Shown here in pieces: positions 43,662 to 51,870 of a DNA stretch of 64,000 nucleotides (positions within the stretch are counted from its first letter, which is position 1; every line of letters starts with the position of its first letter). The stretch spans positions 62,001-126,000 of the forward strand of contig LT629952.1 in NCBI GenBank assembly GCA_900104565.1. The letters run 5' to 3'. The DNA comes from Ruminococcaceae bacterium Marseille-P2935 (lineage in GTDB: Bacteria; Bacillota; Clostridia; Oscillospirales; Ruminococcaceae). The notes below the pieces were generated by a model. The model was not told the DNA's origin and did no database searches. It worked only from the letters and a program-made list of their open reading frames with translations. Position numbers and translations under genes: made by a program.

Positions 43662-44888
43662 ATGAAAAAAACTTATAAATTTTTTGCAGGTATTCTTTGC
43701 ACCGCCGCATCCGGTGTTTTGACACTGGCTTTGTGGCTGCAAGGCTCTCTGCCGGATCATTATTATTTGGTACAAGGAAATGATTTAACAATCCATGCCG
43801 GTTATCCTATTCAGACCCAGGCGGAAGAAGGGGTGGATATTTCAAAAAGTTCGGTCGGGAGCCGATATCATGTTGACCTGCGAGTCATGGGCAGTGTCAG
43901 TGTAAAAAAAGTGCAGGTTGAAGTAGTTGACCGTAAAATGGTAATACCCGGAGGTTTCCCTTTTGGAATAAAAATGTTTACGGATGGGGTCATGGTAGTA
44001 GGAATGAGCGATGTACAGACAACTGAAGGCCTTCGCAATCCATCCAGAGAAGGAGGGTTAAAAATAGGAGATGTGATCCTTTCTATCAATGGAAAATCAG
44101 TGGCCTCCAATGAGCAGGTTGGGCAAATGGTGGCTCAAAGTGACGGGGAAATCATGGACTTTTCCATTAAACGTAAGGGCACTAATATGCATGTTTCTAT
44201 TGTGCCCCAGCTTTCCTCTGTTGACAGCTCTTATCGTGCCGGCATTTGGGTACGGGACAGCTCTGCAGGAATTGGAACGATGACTTATTATGATCCCAGC
44301 ACTGGGGTTTTTGCGGGGCTGGGCCATGGTGTCTGCGACATAGACACCGGAGAACTGATGCCGTTATATAGCGGCGAAATTGTAGATGTTAGCATTACTG
44401 GTGTTAATGTGGGAAAAAGTGGCGCTCCCGGAGAACTGAAGGGCGCATTTAGTAAGGACAGTCAATTAGGACGTTTGGCTGTTAATAATGAAACTGGCGT
44501 GTTTGGTGTCATTCAAAAACCTTTTTTGGTGCAGGAGGCAGTACCTTTGGCGATGAAACATGAAGTAAAAGAGGGAAAAGCAATGATTTTAACCACCCTT
44601 AACGGGAAAACCCCCGAAGAGTTTGAAATTATGATAGAAAAAGTATATTATAACGATGATGCACCTACAAAAAATATGGTAATTCGAGTGACCGACCCGG
44701 CCCTTTTGGCAAAAACCGGAGGAATCATACAGGGTATGAGCGGAAGCCCTATTTTGCAAGATGGAAAACTGATTGGTGCAGTTACCCATGTTTTAGTAAA
44801 TGATCCGACAAAAGGTTATGGTATTTTTGCTGAAAATATGGAGAAAACAGCAGAAGGTGTTGTAACAGGTTATCAAATAGCTTCGTGA
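43662..44888 (+). CDS. spoIVB: SpoIVB signalling serine protease
   Basis: A 408-residue protease exported from the forespore, where it cuts SpoIVFA to free active SpoIVFB and switch on sigma-K. One N-terminal membrane helix (about residues 8-30) precedes a PDZ domain (about 120-190; GGLKIGDVILSINGKSV) and the S55 peptidase domain with GLGHGVCDID (catalytic His) and MSGSPILQDGKL (catalytic Ser). The ATG at 43662 was preferred; a GTG at 43653 lies too close to GGAG. It is upstream of spo0A, the usual order in spore formers. Confidence 0.94.
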   Translation: MKKTYKFFAGILCTAASGVLTLALWLQGSLPDHYYLVQGNDLTIHAGYPIQTQAEEGVDISKSSVGSRYHVDLRVMGSVSVKKVQVEVVDRKMVIPGGFPFGIKMFTDGVMVVGMSDVQTTEGLRNPSREGGLKIGDVILSINGKSVASNEQVGQMVAQSDGEIMDFSIKRKGTNMHVSIVPQLSSVDSSYRAGIWVRDSSAGIGTMTYYDPSTGVFAGLGHGVCDIDTGELMPLYSGEIVDVSITGVNVGKSGAPGELKGAFSKDSQLGRLAVNNETGVFGVIQKPFLVQEAVPLAMKHEVKEGKAMILTTLNGKTPEEFEIMIEKVYYNDDAPTKNMVIRVTDPALLAKTGGIIQGMSGSPILQDGKLIGAVTHVLVNDPTKGYGIFAENMEKTAEGVVTGYQIAS

Positions 44889-44892
44889 TATT

Positions 44893-44899
44893 TGACGAA
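44893..44899 (+). promoter_or_regulatory. Candidate Spo0A box upstream of spo0A
   Basis: TGACGAA matches the known 0A-box form TGNCGAA. It lies 5 bases after the spoIVB stop and about 120 bases before the spo0A start, which would suit autoregulation. A seven-base match alone is weak. Confidence 0.45.
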
Positions 44900-44950
44900 A
44901 AAACTAAGAATTTTTGTATAGGTGCAAAATGAAATTTTTATGACAAAGGG

Positions 44951-44979
44951 TTGCATTGTTTTCCAAAATATGGTAATAT
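44951..44979 (+). promoter_or_regulatory. Sigma-A type promoter of spo0A
   Basis: TTGCAT at 44951-44956, a 17-base spacer and TAATAT at 44974-44979, 39 bases before the start codon. Confidence 0.6.
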
Positions 44980-45017
44980 CCAAATATGGAAAATATTTAC
45001 AACTGGAGTGTGAGAAC

Positions 45018-45803
45018 ATGAACGTGAAACAATCGGTGATTATTTCAGAGGAGGACAAGGAGTTTTGTAATAAATGCTCCTCTTTACTCCGCTCTTATGG
45101 TTTTGATACCATCATTGCTCCAAAAGACGGCAGCAAAGTTGTAGAGTTGATTAGAGAGCATGAACCTGCAGTCGTTTTGTTGGACGTTTTTATGTCACAT
45201 TTGGATGCGATTGGCGTAATGCACCAGATCGGCAGTCTGAACCTAAAAACCAGACCAATTTTTATGGTTATGTCTGAATATGACAACCCAATTTTGGAAC
45301 GGGAGCTTTTGGCGTGCGGTGCAGGTTACTATTTTTTGAAGCCATTTGATACCGATATTATGGTGGAACGGATTGTGCGTATGTCTGGATTTAAAAAGCC
45401 AGATAATGTTACAAAAATTCCCCAGACCAACAAGATGGAACCGGATATTGAACTTATGATTACTGAAATTATTCACCAGATTGGTGTTCCTGCTCATATA
45501 AAAGGGTATCATTATTTAAGAGAGTCCATTATTCTTTCGGTTCGTCAGCCGGATATTATCAATTCCGTTACCAAGCTGCTTTATCCTACCGTGGCAAAAA
45601 AGTTTGCCACCACCTCTTCTCGGGTAGAGCGTGCGATTCGCCATGCCATTGAAGTCGCATGGGATCGTGGTGATGTTGATGTACTGAATTCATATTTTGG
45701 TTATACCATTCATAATGGCAGAGGAAAGCCGACCAACAGTGAATTCATTGCTATGATTGCTGACAAACTTCGTCTTCGTTTGCGTGCTACAGGTCAAAAC
45801 TAA
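45018..45803 (+). CDS. spo0A: Sporulation master regulator Spo0A
   Basis: A 261-residue response regulator that turns on sporulation when phosphorylated. The receiver domain (about 1-125) has the phosphorylation site Asp56 ([10 protein letters not shown]) and the conserved Lys in GYYFLKPFD. The acidic pair near residue 11 is Glu-Glu (SEED) instead of the usual Asp-Asp. The DNA-binding domain (about 150-261) has [32 protein letters not shown], which is nearly invariant in Spo0A. The ATG at 45018 follows GGAG at 9 bases; a frame start at 44922 is not needed. A perfect terminator follows. Confidence 0.97.
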   Translation: MNVKQSVIISEEDKEFCNKCSSLLRSYGFDTIIAPKDGSKVVELIREHEPAVVLLDVFMSHLDAIGVMHQIGSLNLKTRPIFMVMSEYDNPILERELLACGAGYYFLKPFDTDIMVERIVRMSGFKKPDNVTKIPQTNKMEPDIELMITEIIHQIGVPAHIKGYHYLRESIILSVRQPDIINSVTKLLYPTVAKKFATTSSRVERAIRHAIEVAWDRGDVDVLNSYFGYTIHNGRGKPTNSEFIAMIADKLRLRLRATGQN

Positions 45804-45826
45804 ACAGCAAAAAAAATATAAATTGT

Positions 45827-45854
45827 AAAGAGTGCCCAAATTTGGGCACTCTTT
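45827..45854 (+). terminator. Terminator after spo0A
   Basis: AAAGAGTGCCCAAA joined to its exact complement makes a 28-base palindrome ending CTCTTT. Confidence 0.85.
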
Positions 45855-45975
45855 ACTGCGTTATTGTGCTAAATTTCCAGTGCAACTTTCCTTGAAGTCG
45901 GTGTCGAACTTTGTTATAATTATGAAATAATCAAAGAAATTCAACCGGTGCCGCATAGCGAGAAAGCGAGGAACC

Positions 45976-46650
45976 ATGTTTGAATCATTGAAACGAATTA
46001 TTATTGTAACCGGCCATTATGGTAGCGGAAAAACTAATTTATCGGTCAATTTAGCGCTGGATTTAAAGCGTGCGGGTAAGGAAGTGACCTTGGTAGATTT
46101 AGATATAGTTAACCCTTATTTCCGTTCGGCAGATTTTAAAGAACTCATGAACAAAAATGGAATTTCGATGATAACCCCTACATTTGCCAACACAAACCTC
46201 GATATTCCCTCTATTAGCATTAATTTAAATGGCGTTATTCACGATAAAAATCGCGTTACCATTTTAGATGTAGGAGGAGACGATGCGGGGGCAGCGGCCT
46301 TGGGCGGTTATGCGCGCTCTATTTTAGATACCGGGGACTATACTATGCTTTATGTGGTAAATCGTTACCGGTACCTGACCCAATCCACACAGGAGGCAGT
46401 GCAGATTTTAAGGGAGATTGAGACAACTTCAAGGCTGAAAGCCACCCATATTGTAAATAACTCCAATTTGGCTTTTACAACCACGAAAGAGGATATAGAA
46501 CGATCGGCGGAATATGCCAAAGAAATTGCAAAAGAATGCGGGCTTCCCCTGTGGGGCAGCAGCGTTATGAAAGAGGTTGCAAAACAGCTAAACGATATGC
46601 CGGGTATTTATCCGGTTGAAATATATGTGAGAACCATTTGGAATCAATAA
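45976..46650 (+). CDS. P-loop ATPase (MinD/Mrp-like) heading the vor operon
   Basis: A 224-residue cytoplasmic SIMIBI-type NTPase. The Walker A motif is GHYGSGKTNLSVNLA (about residues 13-27), followed by VTLVDLDIVNPYFRSADF and TILDVGGDDAGAAALGGYA, a ParA/MinD/CobQ-like pattern without obvious cysteines for cluster scaffolding. It stands 23 bases before the ferredoxin gene of a 2-oxoacid oxidoreductase operon, an arrangement I recall in other Clostridia, so it may help maturation or assembly of that enzyme; no function is proved. The ATG at 45976 follows AAAGCGAGG. Confidence 0.85.
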   Translation: MFESLKRIIIVTGHYGSGKTNLSVNLALDLKRAGKEVTLVDLDIVNPYFRSADFKELMNKNGISMITPTFANTNLDIPSISINLNGVIHDKNRVTILDVGGDDAGAAALGGYARSILDTGDYTMLYVVNRYRYLTQSTQEAVQILREIETTSRLKATHIVNNSNLAFTTTKEDIERSAEYAKEIAKECGLPLWGSSVMKEVAKQLNDMPGIYPVEIYVRTIWNQ

Positions 46651-46673
46651 CCAAAGAGTTGGAGGAAAAAGTT

Positions 46674-46880
46674 ATGGCAAAGATGACAGTAAAAGAGGAC
46701 ATCTGCAAAGGCTGCGGGCTTTGTGTTGAAGTTTGTCCTAAAAAAATTATTCACCTATCTAAAGAAAAGCTAAATGCAAAAGGTTATAGCCCGGCTGAAG
46801 TATTAGAAATGGAAAAATGTATTGGCTGCGCTATGTGTGCAATGATGTGCCCCGATTGTGCAATTGTTGTTGAAAAGTAA
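46674..46880 (+). CDS. vorD: 2-oxoacid:ferredoxin oxidoreductase, delta (ferredoxin) subunit
   Basis: A 68-residue ferredoxin-like subunit with two 4Fe-4S motifs, CKGCGLCVEVCP and CIGCAMCAMMCP. It passes electrons from the TPP-containing subunits to ferredoxin. The ATG at 46674 follows GGAGG at 8 bases; a frame start at 46638 lies within the end of the ATPase gene and is less likely. It begins the D-B-A-C series. Confidence 0.93.
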   Translation: MAKMTVKEDICKGCGLCVEVCPKKIIHLSKEKLNAKGYSPAEVLEMEKCIGCAMCAMMCPDCAIVVEK

Positions 46881-46941
46881 AAAGTAAATTATATTTGCCG
46901 TGGGGGCTGTAAATGCCCGGCACGGCGGAATGGAGATAGAC

Positions 46942-48009
46942 ATGGCTGAAAGAGTACTGATGAAAGGTAATGAAGCTTTGGCTGAGGCTGCTTTAAGAGC
47001 AGGCTGCCGCCATTTTTTTGGTTACCCCATTACCCCACAAACAGAAGTTGCGGCCTATATGGCTAAAAAAATGCCCAAAATCGGAGGTACATACCTTCAG
47101 GCAGAATCCGAAATTGCGGCAATTAACATGGTATACGGTGCGGCTGCCGCAGGCGTTCGCGCTATGACCTCTTCGTCTTCCCCAGGAATTTCATTGAAAG
47201 CAGAAGGAATTTCCTACATGGCTGGCGCGGATCTGCCCTGCCTTATTTGCAATATTATGCGCGGCGGCCCCGGTCTTGGTGGTATTCAGCCTTCTCAGGC
47301 AGATTACTGGCAGGCAACAAAAGCAACCGGCCATGGGGATTTTCAGATTTTAGTATTTGCACCTTCCACCGTGCAGGAGATGGTAAATACCGTATTTAAA
47401 GCATTTGACCTTGCCGATAAATACCGTATGCCCGCAATGCTGCTGGGTGATGGTATGCTGGGCCAGATGATGGAGCCGGTTGAATTCCCCGATTCTGATC
47501 CTTCCGCCAATATTCCTGCAAAGGACTGGGCGTTGACCGGCCACCACAATGCACGCAAACATAATGTAGTAAACTCCCTGTTCCTGCAGCCGCAGGCACT
47601 GGAGGATCTGGTAGTAGAACGCTACAAAAAATATGATTATATCAAAGAAAATGAGGCTATGCACGAAGAATACCTGTGTGAGGATGCAGATATTATTTTA
47701 GTCGCTTATGGCGCTTCTTCCCGTATTGCAAAAAGTGCTGTCAATGCTGCCCGTGCGCAGGGCATTAAGGCCGGCGTGATTCGCCCCATTACCCTTTGGC
47801 CGTATCCTTCCAAACCAATTGATGCTGCTTGCAGCAAGGCAAAAGCCTTCCTGGTTGTGGAAATGAGCATGGGCCAGATGGTAGACGATGTCAGACTCAT
47901 TGTAAATGGCAGAAAACCGGTTCATTTCTATGGCCGTACCGGTGGTATTATTCCCACCCCGGCAGAAGTACTGGAACAGATTAAAAAAATTGCGGGAGGT
48001 GACAGATAA
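46942..48009 (+). CDS. vorB: 2-oxoacid:ferredoxin oxidoreductase, alpha subunit (VorB type)
   Basis: A 355-residue subunit holding the pyrimidine-binding domain for thiamine diphosphate and the adjacent C-terminal domain. Typical parts are LMKGNEALAEAALRAGC, FFGYPITPQTEVA, ASSSPGISL-like SSSSPGISLKAEGISYMAG and NIMRGGPGLGGIQPSQADYWQ. It converts branched-chain or related 2-oxoacids with CoA to acyl-CoA, CO2 and reduced ferredoxin; the exact substrate (2-oxoisovalerate or 2-oxoglutarate) is not fixed by sequence alone. The ATG at 46942 follows GGAG. Its last base is shared with the next start codon. Confidence 0.92.
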   Translation: MAERVLMKGNEALAEAALRAGCRHFFGYPITPQTEVAAYMAKKMPKIGGTYLQAESEIAAINMVYGAAAAGVRAMTSSSSPGISLKAEGISYMAGADLPCLICNIMRGGPGLGGIQPSQADYWQATKATGHGDFQILVFAPSTVQEMVNTVFKAFDLADKYRMPAMLLGDGMLGQMMEPVEFPDSDPSANIPAKDWALTGHHNARKHNVVNSLFLQPQALEDLVVERYKKYDYIKENEAMHEEYLCEDADIILVAYGASSRIAKSAVNAARAQGIKAGVIRPITLWPYPSKPIDAACSKAKAFLVVEMSMGQMVDDVRLIVNGRKPVHFYGRTGGIIPTPAEVLEQIKKIAGGDR

Positions 48010-48761
48010 TGGCGATTGTATATGATAAACCAAAAGCACTGTCCGACATGCCCCGCCATTACTGCCCGGGTTGTACCCATGGCATTATTCATAAATTAGT
48101 AGCGGAAGTCATTGATGAATTGGGTTGCGAAGGCAAAACGATTGGTGTTGCACCGGTTGGCTGTGCCGTTATGGCATATGATTATTTTAACTGCGACATG
48201 ATTGAGGCTGCCCACGGCCGTGCGCCTGCTGTTGCTACCGGTATTAAACGTGCCCGCCCTGAAAACGTCGTGTTTACTTACCAGGGAGACGGGGACCTGG
48301 CGGCAATTGGTACTGCCGAAACAGTTCACTCTGCAACCCGCGGCGAAAATATTACAATTATCTTTGTAAACAATGCAATTTATGGCATGACTGGCGGCCA
48401 GATGGCACCTACTACCTTGCCGGGGCAGGTCACTCAAACCACCCCTTACGGCCGTGATACTACCGCTGTTGGGTATCCGGTGCGGGTGAGCGAAATGCTT
48501 GCAACCTTAGACGGTGTTGCTTACGCAGAGCGTGTATCGGTTGATACCATTCCCAATATTCGCAATGCAAAAAAAGCGATCAAAAAAGCGTTCCAGAATC
48601 AGATCGATAAGAAAGGCTTCTCAATTGTAGAAGTGCTTTCAACCTGCCCCACCAACTGGGGACTTACCCCCGTAGAGGCGCTGGAGTGGCTGCGTAAAAA
48701 TATGATGCCCTACTATCCTCTGGGTGTATATAAGGATAAATCGGCAGAGGAGGACAAATAA
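48009..48761 (+). CDS. vorA: 2-oxoacid:ferredoxin oxidoreductase, beta subunit (TPP-binding)
   Basis: A 250-residue subunit that binds the diphosphate part of thiamine diphosphate. The motif HYCPGCTHGIIHKLVAEVIDEL lies near residues 17-38, and TYQGDGDLAAIGTAET plus NNAIYGMTGGQMAPTTLPGQ (about 95-140) are family hallmarks. The ATG overlaps the vorB stop by one base, and GGGAGGTGAC precedes it. The vorC start follows immediately after its stop. Confidence 0.94.
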   Translation: MAIVYDKPKALSDMPRHYCPGCTHGIIHKLVAEVIDELGCEGKTIGVAPVGCAVMAYDYFNCDMIEAAHGRAPAVATGIKRARPENVVFTYQGDGDLAAIGTAETVHSATRGENITIIFVNNAIYGMTGGQMAPTTLPGQVTQTTPYGRDTTAVGYPVRVSEMLATLDGVAYAERVSVDTIPNIRNAKKAIKKAFQNQIDKKGFSIVEVLSTCPTNWGLTPVEALEWLRKNMMPYYPLGVYKDKSAEEDK

Positions 48762-49295
48762 ATGGCGACACAAAATATTATTTTGGCCGGCTTTGGCGGA
48801 CAGGGCATATTGTTTGCCGGCAAGGTTATGGCATATTGCGGATTAATGGAAGGCAAGGAGGTTTCCTGGCTGCCTTCTTACGGCCCCGAAATGCGCGGTG
48901 GTACTGCAAACTGCAGCGTATGCCTGTCTGACGAGCCCATCAGTTCTCCGCTGGTACTAAATCCAGACGTTTTAATTGCCATGAACGGCCCTTCTTATGA
49001 TAAATTTGCTAATGTGATGGCAAAGGATGGTAAAATCTTTATAGATAGTACACTGGTAAACGGTAAAAAGTTCCCAGATGGTGTTGCTGTATTTGAAGTT
49101 CCCGCTACCCAGTTGGCACAGGATCAAGACCTTTCTGGACTGGCCAACATCATTCTGTTGGGCAAGGTTCTTAAAGAGACCCAGTTTGCCTCCATGGAAG
49201 CGGTCAAGAAGGGCATTGAAAAATGTGTTCCTCCTTCTAAAACCCACCTGATTGAAGCCAATATGCGTGCAATTCAACTGGGAATGAGCCTATAA
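48762..49295 (+). CDS. vorC: 2-oxoacid:ferredoxin oxidoreductase, gamma subunit
   Basis: A 177-residue gamma subunit that completes the complex. The glycine-rich start [22 protein letters not shown] and [24 protein letters not shown] are diagnostic. It is abutted to vorA with no gap, and AGGAGG lies inside the vorA end. A terminator follows about 90 bases later. Confidence 0.95.
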   Translation: MATQNIILAGFGGQGILFAGKVMAYCGLMEGKEVSWLPSYGPEMRGGTANCSVCLSDEPISSPLVLNPDVLIAMNGPSYDKFANVMAKDGKIFIDSTLVNGKKFPDGVAVFEVPATQLAQDQDLSGLANIILLGKVLKETQFASMEAVKKGIEKCVPPSKTHLIEANMRAIQLGMSL

Positions 49296-49387
49296 ACCCG
49301 GTGCTTTATTGCTCATGTTTCATTTTTTAGAATAATAAAAAAACCCCTTGCCCCAATGGGTACTGGTTGTAAAACAGTTTCATTCAT

Positions 49388-49421
49388 AAAAGGCAGTGTG
49401 ATTTTATCACACTGCCTTTTT
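49388..49421 (+). terminator. Terminator of the vor operon
   Basis: AAAAGGCAGTGTGA pairs with TCACACTGCCTTTT around a 5-base loop, followed by T and GTAT. It lies next to the left end of the IS200-like element. Confidence 0.9.
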
Positions 49422-49489
49422 GTATATCGAAAACCACGCGATAGTCGCGTGGTTCGGTAAGAATTATATAGCTGAACAGAAAAAGAAAA

Positions 49490-49548
49490 CTCCTTGTGAT
49501 AGGATAAAGATGCGGTCTGCCAACTGCACCAAAGATATCACAAGGAGG
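49490..49548 (+). promoter_or_regulatory. Inverted repeat masking the tnpA ribosome site
   Basis: CTCCTTGTGAT at 49490-49500 is the exact complement of ATCACAAGGAG at 49537-49547, which contains most of the AAGGAGG ribosome site of tnpA. Pairing would hide the site. IS200 is known to limit its transposase in such a way. Confidence 0.72.
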
Positions 49549-49556
49549 TCATTCAA

Positions 49557-50017
49557 ATGAGTTTGAACGAGATAAACAGTTTATCGCATACGAAGTGGAT
49601 TTGCAAATATCACATAGTGTTCGCCTCGAAATACCGCAGGAAGACATTCTACAAAGAAAAGCGGGCGGCAAACGGGAAAATCCTGAGGCAGTTATGTGAG
49701 TGGAAAGGAGTAAAAATTTTAGAAGCAGAAGTATGCCCGGATCATATACACATGCTGGTAGGGATACCGCCGAAGATGTCAGTGTCAAGTTTCATGGGCT
49801 ACCTAAAAGGGAAGAGCGGCACAATGCTATATGAGCAATTCGGCGAACTGAAATACAAGTACAGGAAACGGGAATTCTGGTGCAAAGGGTAGTACGTGGA
49901 TACGGTAGGGAAAATGAGAGGCGAATTGCGGAGTACATAAACAACCAGCTGAAACAGGATGAGATGGGCGAACAGCTTACAATGAGTCAGGCCGGCCAGT
50001 TTACGGGCAGCAAGTAA
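49557..50017 (+). pseudogene. tnpA: IS200/IS605-family transposase TnpA, broken
   Basis: An HUH-type single-strand transposase. The readable frame starts ICKYHIVFASKYRRKTFYK and contains the HUH motif in CPDHIHMLVGIPPK (about residue 60-73). It meets a TAG at 49890-49892, where relatives have Tyr (FWCKG-stop-YVDTVG). After that an A run at 49911-49914 is one base short; the other frame continues NERRIAEYINNQ to FTGSK and TAA 50015-50017. The catalytic Tyr, expected in the YxxxQ pattern EYINNQ, is therefore lost. The 111-residue remnant should be inactive. Confidence 0.88.
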
Positions 50018-50307
50018 TAGTCTCCCGCAGCTGGCAGATCGTCTTACGCGTTTTACGCGTGGCGAAGAACAGAGGGCTATGCCCGCATGTGAAAAACCAC
50101 CGGCTTGGCCGGTGGAGATGCCCCGTTAGCTTTTGTTTTCAGCATCGAACGAAGCAAGTTGTTAAAAAAGGAGATAAAATATTAGAAAAATAAACGGTAG
50201 GCAAGACATATCCATTAATGGGCTATAGGGCAAGTGATGTAAAAAAGAGATTATCAGTGCGTCTTGAGACATTTGCCGGTAACAGGCCCTTATAGGGCCT
50301 ATTTAAC

Positions 50308-50326
50308 CCACCAGCTGAGCCGGTGG
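50308..50326. repeat. Solo hairpin resembling the IS200 right end
   Basis: CCACCAGC-TGA-GCCGGTGG differs from the IS right-end hairpin at 50097-50115 (CCACCGGC-TTG-GCCGGTGG) in only a few bases and is followed by TAATAACT. It has no transposase of its own. Confidence 0.55.
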
Positions 50327-50346
50327 TAATAACTCCATATTAGACA

Positions 50347-50376
50347 GGGCGCTATAGTTATATATAGCGCCCTTTT
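50347..50376. terminator. Terminator of the HD-domain gene
   Basis: GGGCGCTATA pairs with TATAGCGCCC around a 6-base loop, flanked by TTTTAT on the plus strand. It lies just after the end of the minus-strand HD gene; on that strand the T tract is poor. Confidence 0.65.
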
Positions 50377-50388
50377 ATCGGATCAATT

Positions 50389-50946
50389 TTATTCCCCCAG
50401 TTTTTTGAGTGTATCTTCACGTACCGCTTGTTTTAATACTGTAAGATATTCGGAAAACGCAACCTTATCATCGGCATATGTCTTGTTGAATTCATATTCT
50501 TTCGGAGTCCAGGTAGATAAATCTGAAATATTGTGCTGTATCAATGCTTCCAGTCCATCAATGGCCTTATAAATTTTAGCTTCCAATGTTTTTCGCTCAG
50601 CCATTTCTTCGTAAAATGTAAGCATTTCTTCTGCATAGTCTTTTGGCAAAGACTTCACCCAGCCATATAACAGCTCTTCCTCTATTTTTCCCTCTGTTTT
50701 TGTTTTTTCAAAAGCCGGAATATCACCAGTAAAAGCTTCACCTAAATCATGAATGATACACATTCTGATAACTTTATCCATATCTGCTTCCGGAAACTCA
50801 TCTCGCATAAAAAATGCCATTAATGTCATCATCCAACAGTGCTCTGCCACACTCTCATGCCTTCCTTTTGCTGTATAACAATGACGGGTGGCGTCTTTTA
50901 GGCGTTCTGCAACCGTTAATGTGTCTAACAATTTTCTTGGATCCAT
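50389..50946 (-). CDS. HD-domain nucleotidase-like protein (YfbR type)
   Basis: A 185-residue metal-dependent hydrolase. The ligand order is HESVAEHCWMMTL (first His, about residue 33), CIIHDLGEAFTGDIP (HD pair, about 66) and KAIDGLEALIQH (final Asp). This matches the HD_3 group that includes the 5'-deoxynucleotidase YfbR. The substrate is likely a nucleotide, by similarity only. The second of two adjacent ATGs (50946) lies 7 bases after GGGGG; the first, at 50949, is also possible. Confidence 0.85.
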   Translation of the reverse strand: MDPRKLLDTLTVAERLKDATRHCYTAKGRHESVAEHCWMMTLMAFFMRDEFPEADMDKVIRMCIIHDLGEAFTGDIPAFEKTKTEGKIEEELLYGWVKSLPKDYAEEMLTFYEEMAERKTLEAKIYKAIDGLEALIQHNISDLSTWTPKEYEFNKTYADDKVAFSEYLTVLKQAVREDTLKKLGE

Positions 50947-51425
50947 CATAAAGCCCCCTGTAAGCTGGAATTTATCCTGCTCTTTTTCAGGTAAAGTATA
51001 TAGCAAAAAACAAAATCATTCAAGCAGTGCAACAAAAGCTACCGCAGACAGTGCATCGTCTGTGATAGCTTTGCTTACAGTATTATGTGTACCCGCCTTA
51101 AGCAAAAGATTTTCTTTTTTTGTACTGTGGAACAGCTGTCATTTAATGAAACCACCAATATCAACTGGTTATAGAATTGCAAAATATCATTAGAAAATCT
51201 TTTTTGAATGAACTGAGCCCTGTTTTGCAGGCCTGGCGGAGACAGACGTCCGTTTTCAATACAGCTGCCTTATTATTTTAGGAATATTAGGACAAACCAT
51301 TCCCCATACAAGCCGCAAAATGATGATTAATAATCTCGATTTCAAAGTAGCAGGGCAGATAAGAAACGAAGCAAATCTTCATATTTATCAAACAGTATAA
51401 AACAGTTTTGGTGATTTTTACGGGG
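50947..51425. other. Gap of about 480 bases with gene debris
   Basis: On the minus strand a short frame (51019-51138, stop at 51016) without a start codon reads LLLKAGTHNTVSKAITDDA and ends AFVALLE, which looks like the C-terminal tail of a lost gene. Nothing else here can be supported. Confidence 0.4.
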
Positions 51426-51489
51426 TTGACAGGTTGGTTTAATGATGTTAAACTAAAAAACAAAATACTGGTTTAACAATATTAAACCA
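51426..51489 (+). promoter_or_regulatory. BlaI-type operator-promoter with two matching dyads
   Basis: TTGACA at 51426-51431, a 17-base spacer and TAAACT at 51449-51454 form a strong promoter. Two dyads of the form GTTTAA-N5-TTAAAC lie at 51437-51453 (between and over the -10 box) and at 51471-51487 (extended to TGGTTTAA/TTAAACCA at 51469-51489). They are 34 bases apart. The BlaI-like protein encoded next is the natural binder. Confidence 0.85.
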
Positions 51490-51505
51490 AAGGGGGATGG
51501 GAATT

Positions 51506-51865
51506 TTGGAAGACCATAAATTAGGGTTGATGGAGACGAAATTTGCAGATTTAATATGGCAGAACGCCCCGATTTTATCTGGAGATTTAGTCAGGCTTTG
51601 TGAAAAACAGCTGGAGTGGAAAAAATCTACCACATACACTATGCTGCGCCGACTGTGCCAGCGTGGTATTTTTCAGAACGTGGACGGTATTGTTTCTGCG
51701 GTTTTATCCAAACAGGAATTTGAAGCCCTGCAGAGTGAAAAATTTGTGGAGGAAACCTTTCAAGGTTCCCTTCCAAAATTTTTGGCTGCATTTACGCTAC
51801 GCAAAAAATTGTCAGATAAAGAAATTGAGGAGCTGCAGAAGCTCATAGAACAAAACAGGGGGTAA
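51506..51865 (+). CDS. BlaI/MecI/CopY-family transcriptional repressor
   Basis: A 119-residue winged-helix repressor paired with an M56 peptidase. LGLMETKFADLIWQNAP and WKKSTTYTMLRRLCQRGIF (about residues 5-55) are the family DNA-binding pattern. In BlaI and MecI the partner protease triggers cleavage in the C-terminal part. The TTG at 51506 is preferred because GGGGG lies 9 bases upstream; the ATG at 51497 directly abuts that site. The two dyads upstream are probable autoregulatory sites. The next gene starts 5 bases after its stop. Confidence 0.9.
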   Translation: MEDHKLGLMETKFADLIWQNAPILSGDLVRLCEKQLEWKKSTTYTMLRRLCQRGIFQNVDGIVSAVLSKQEFEALQSEKFVEETFQGSLPKFLAAFTLRKKLSDKEIEELQKLIEQNRG

Positions 51866-51870
51866 ACGTG

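Larger units (their letters stand above)
49429..50117 (+). mobile_element. Dead IS200/IS605-family element (tnpA only)
   Basis: The left end has the subterminal hairpin AACCACGCGA-TAG-TCGCGTGGTT (49432-49454). The right end has CCACCGGC-TTG-GCCGGTGG (50097-50115). Between them lies one transposase gene, broken as described, and no tnpB. The exact cleavage points cannot be placed. The element sits just after the vor operon terminator. Confidence 0.82.
50018..50388. other. Gap of 371 bases: right IS end and hairpin debris
   Basis: It holds the right-end hairpin of the IS element, a stem AGGCCC/GGGCCT near 50285-50301, a second IS-end-like hairpin at 50308-50326 and a terminator at 50347-50376. 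No open frame can be supported. Confidence 0.5.

Noticed and set aside
50140-50300. Possible guide RNA (omega RNA type) next to the IS element
   Set aside because: No tnpB or related nuclease gene is present and no clear scaffold fold can be shown by eye.
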